A stretch of 14,682 nt of DNA from an uncultured Limnohabitans sp. Lineage in GTDB: Bacteria > Pseudomonadota > Gammaproteobacteria > Burkholderiales > Burkholderiaceae_C. Below, piece after piece: positions 13,752 to 14,682 of this stretch. Where the stretch lies: positions 1-14,682 of the forward strand of contig CALEYZ010000114.1 in the NCBI GenBank assembly GCA_937928195.1, in the 5' to 3' direction. A model generated the notes under the pieces. It did no database searches and was not told where the DNA came from. It was given only the letters and a program-made list of their open reading frames with translations. Each line of letters opens with the position of its first letter. The stretch's first letter is position 1. Made by a program: the position numbers and the translations under genes.

Positions 13752-14682
13752 TAAAAAGAAGTTCCGATTTGGAATTGCAATCTCTGGATTTTATCCGTAA
13801 CCTGGCGTCGCATGGGCATGGCGTAAGAAAAGCGCAAAGGCCCCATTGGAGAAATCCAACTCAAACCGACACCATAAGAAGATCTAAGTTCCGACAAGTT
13901 GACCTTTTCATGTTCGCCAAACGCCCGGCCCACGTCGGTAAAGGCAAACAGACGCAAAGTCCGGTCGTTGCCCGCACCGGGGAAAGGCGCCAACAATTCG
14001 GCATTCATGACAATTTTCTTGGGACCACCCAAGTAAAGGCTGTTGGTACTGTCAGAGGGGCCCAAAGTGGACTGCTGGAAGCCGCGAACGCTGCCCAAAC
14101 CACCCACAAAGTAGTTTTTGAACAAGGGATAGGGTCGATTGGACAATCCCTGCCCCCAACCCAAGTCCGCATTGAGTGCCAAAGTATACTTTTTGGTCAG
14201 CGGCGTGTACTGCTGAATTTGATAATTGGTTCGCACATAACGTGCATCACCCGACATGCTCAAGTCTGAGTTGAATCGCTGCAACATGCCGCGGGTTGGC
14301 ACCAGTGCACTGTCGCGACCATCTCGTGCCCAACCCACCGTGAATGGCAAAGAATTGCTGGTGTAGCCAAATTGCTGCATGTATTCCACATAGGCATTGG
14401 GCAGGTTGTTACCAGGCCGAATGGAGGTTTGCTCTAAATTTGCACCAAAGTACACCGTGTCAATCTCACTGAAAGGTACACCAAATCGCATGCCAGCACC
14501 AGAGCTGACCAAGCTGTAGGCATTCAAGTCACCCAAGTAAGGACGGGTTGTACGGTGAAACACATCGATGGTTCTTGAAATACCTTCTGGCGTGTAATAC
14601 GGATCGGTGGTGCTGACCACGATAGTCCGGTTGTACTTGCTGGTGTTGATTTCTGTGGCCAAATAATTGCCAGAACCAAATG
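13751..14682 (-). CDS. bamA: Outer-membrane assembly factor BamA, C-terminal barrel, 5' end outside the window
   Basis: Essential Omp85-family insertase for outer-membrane beta-barrel proteins. The right edge cuts the gene: the reading frame is open to the last base and reads FGSGNYLATEINTSKYN, a known BamA barrel segment, so a TTG at 14662 is internal, not a start. About 309 residues are visible, covering most of the 16-stranded barrel. The loop-6 motif is present as GSVRGFQQS. The sequence ends in RLQFQIGTSF, with the terminal phenylalanine of the outer-membrane beta-signal. The POTRA domains and signal peptide lie outside. In related genomes rseP, dxr and cdsA lie upstream, which cannot be confirmed here. 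Confidence 0.96.
   Translation of the reverse strand, partial: FGSGNYLATEINTSKYNRTIVVSTTDPYYTPEGISRTIDVFHRTTRPYLGDLNAYSLVSSGAGMRFGVPFSEIDTVYFGANLEQTSIRPGNNLPNAYVEYMQQFGYTSNSLPFTVGWARDGRDSALVPTRGMLQRFNSDLSMSGDARYVRTNYQIQQYTPLTKKYTLALNADLGWGQGLSNRPYPLFKNYFVGGLGSVRGFQQSTLGPSDSTNSLYLGGPKKIVMNAELLAPFPGAGNDRTLRLFAFTDVGRAFGEHEKVNLSELRSSYGVGLSWISPMGPLRFSYAMPMRRQVTDKIQRLQFQIGTSF

Noticed and set aside
14660..14662. TTG as the start of a short barrel protein
   Set aside because: The frame is open to the window edge and encodes conserved BamA barrel sequence upstream of it.
1..14682. Mobile element, prophage, CRISPR, toxin-antitoxin or defence locus
   Set aside because: No transposase, integrase, terminal repeats, spaced repeats or defence-family protein was seen; gene order is conserved housekeeping and composition looks even throughout.

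Overview
The window looks like ordinary chromosomal core DNA from a betaproteobacterium, most likely order Burkholderiales and close to Comamonadaceae (Limnohabitans/Rhodoferax-like). I infer this from protein sequence flavour and gene order; no 16S or other decisive marker is present. It holds 13 protein genes packed almost end to end. I see no rRNA, tRNA, CRISPR array, insertion sequence, prophage gene or attachment site. The longest stretch without a gene is about 219 bases, upstream of carA.

Layout from left to right. (1) Positions 1-2001, minus strand: the 5' part of ftsH (cut by the left edge) preceded by rlmE. (2) Positions 2033-3250, plus strand: yhbY and an unassigned GT-A type glycosyltransferase, the only two plus-strand genes. 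They are divergent from rlmE across 31 bases and convergent with greA across a strong bidirectional terminator at 3249-3280. (3) Positions 3300-8187, minus strand: carA-carB-greA as one operon, with a probable promoter near 8325. (4) Positions 8407-14682, minus strand: bamA (cut by the right edge)-skp-lpxD-fabZ-lpxA-lpxB-rnhB-SpoU methyltransferase, with junctions that overlap or nearly touch.

Functionally the right block is the conserved outer-membrane cluster: beta-barrel assembly (bamA), periplasmic chaperone (skp), the acyltransferases and disaccharide synthase of lipid A (lpxD, lpxA, lpxB) and the fatty-acid dehydratase fabZ that shares their 3-hydroxyacyl-ACP substrate. rnhB and a 2'-O-methyltransferase follow. 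The middle block makes carbamoyl phosphate for pyrimidine and arginine synthesis and carries greA, a transcript-cleavage factor. The left block is the widespread yhbY / rlmE / ftsH neighbourhood (50S ribosome maturation plus membrane proteolysis).

No previously undescribed system is evident. The points most worth a second look are a methionine at the acyl-chain 'ruler' position of LpxA that predicts C10 3-hydroxyacyl lipid A, a terminator-like hairpin at the start of lpxB, the unassigned glycosyltransferase, and the high share of non-ATG starts (TTG for ftsH and greA; GTG for carA, lpxB and lpxD).
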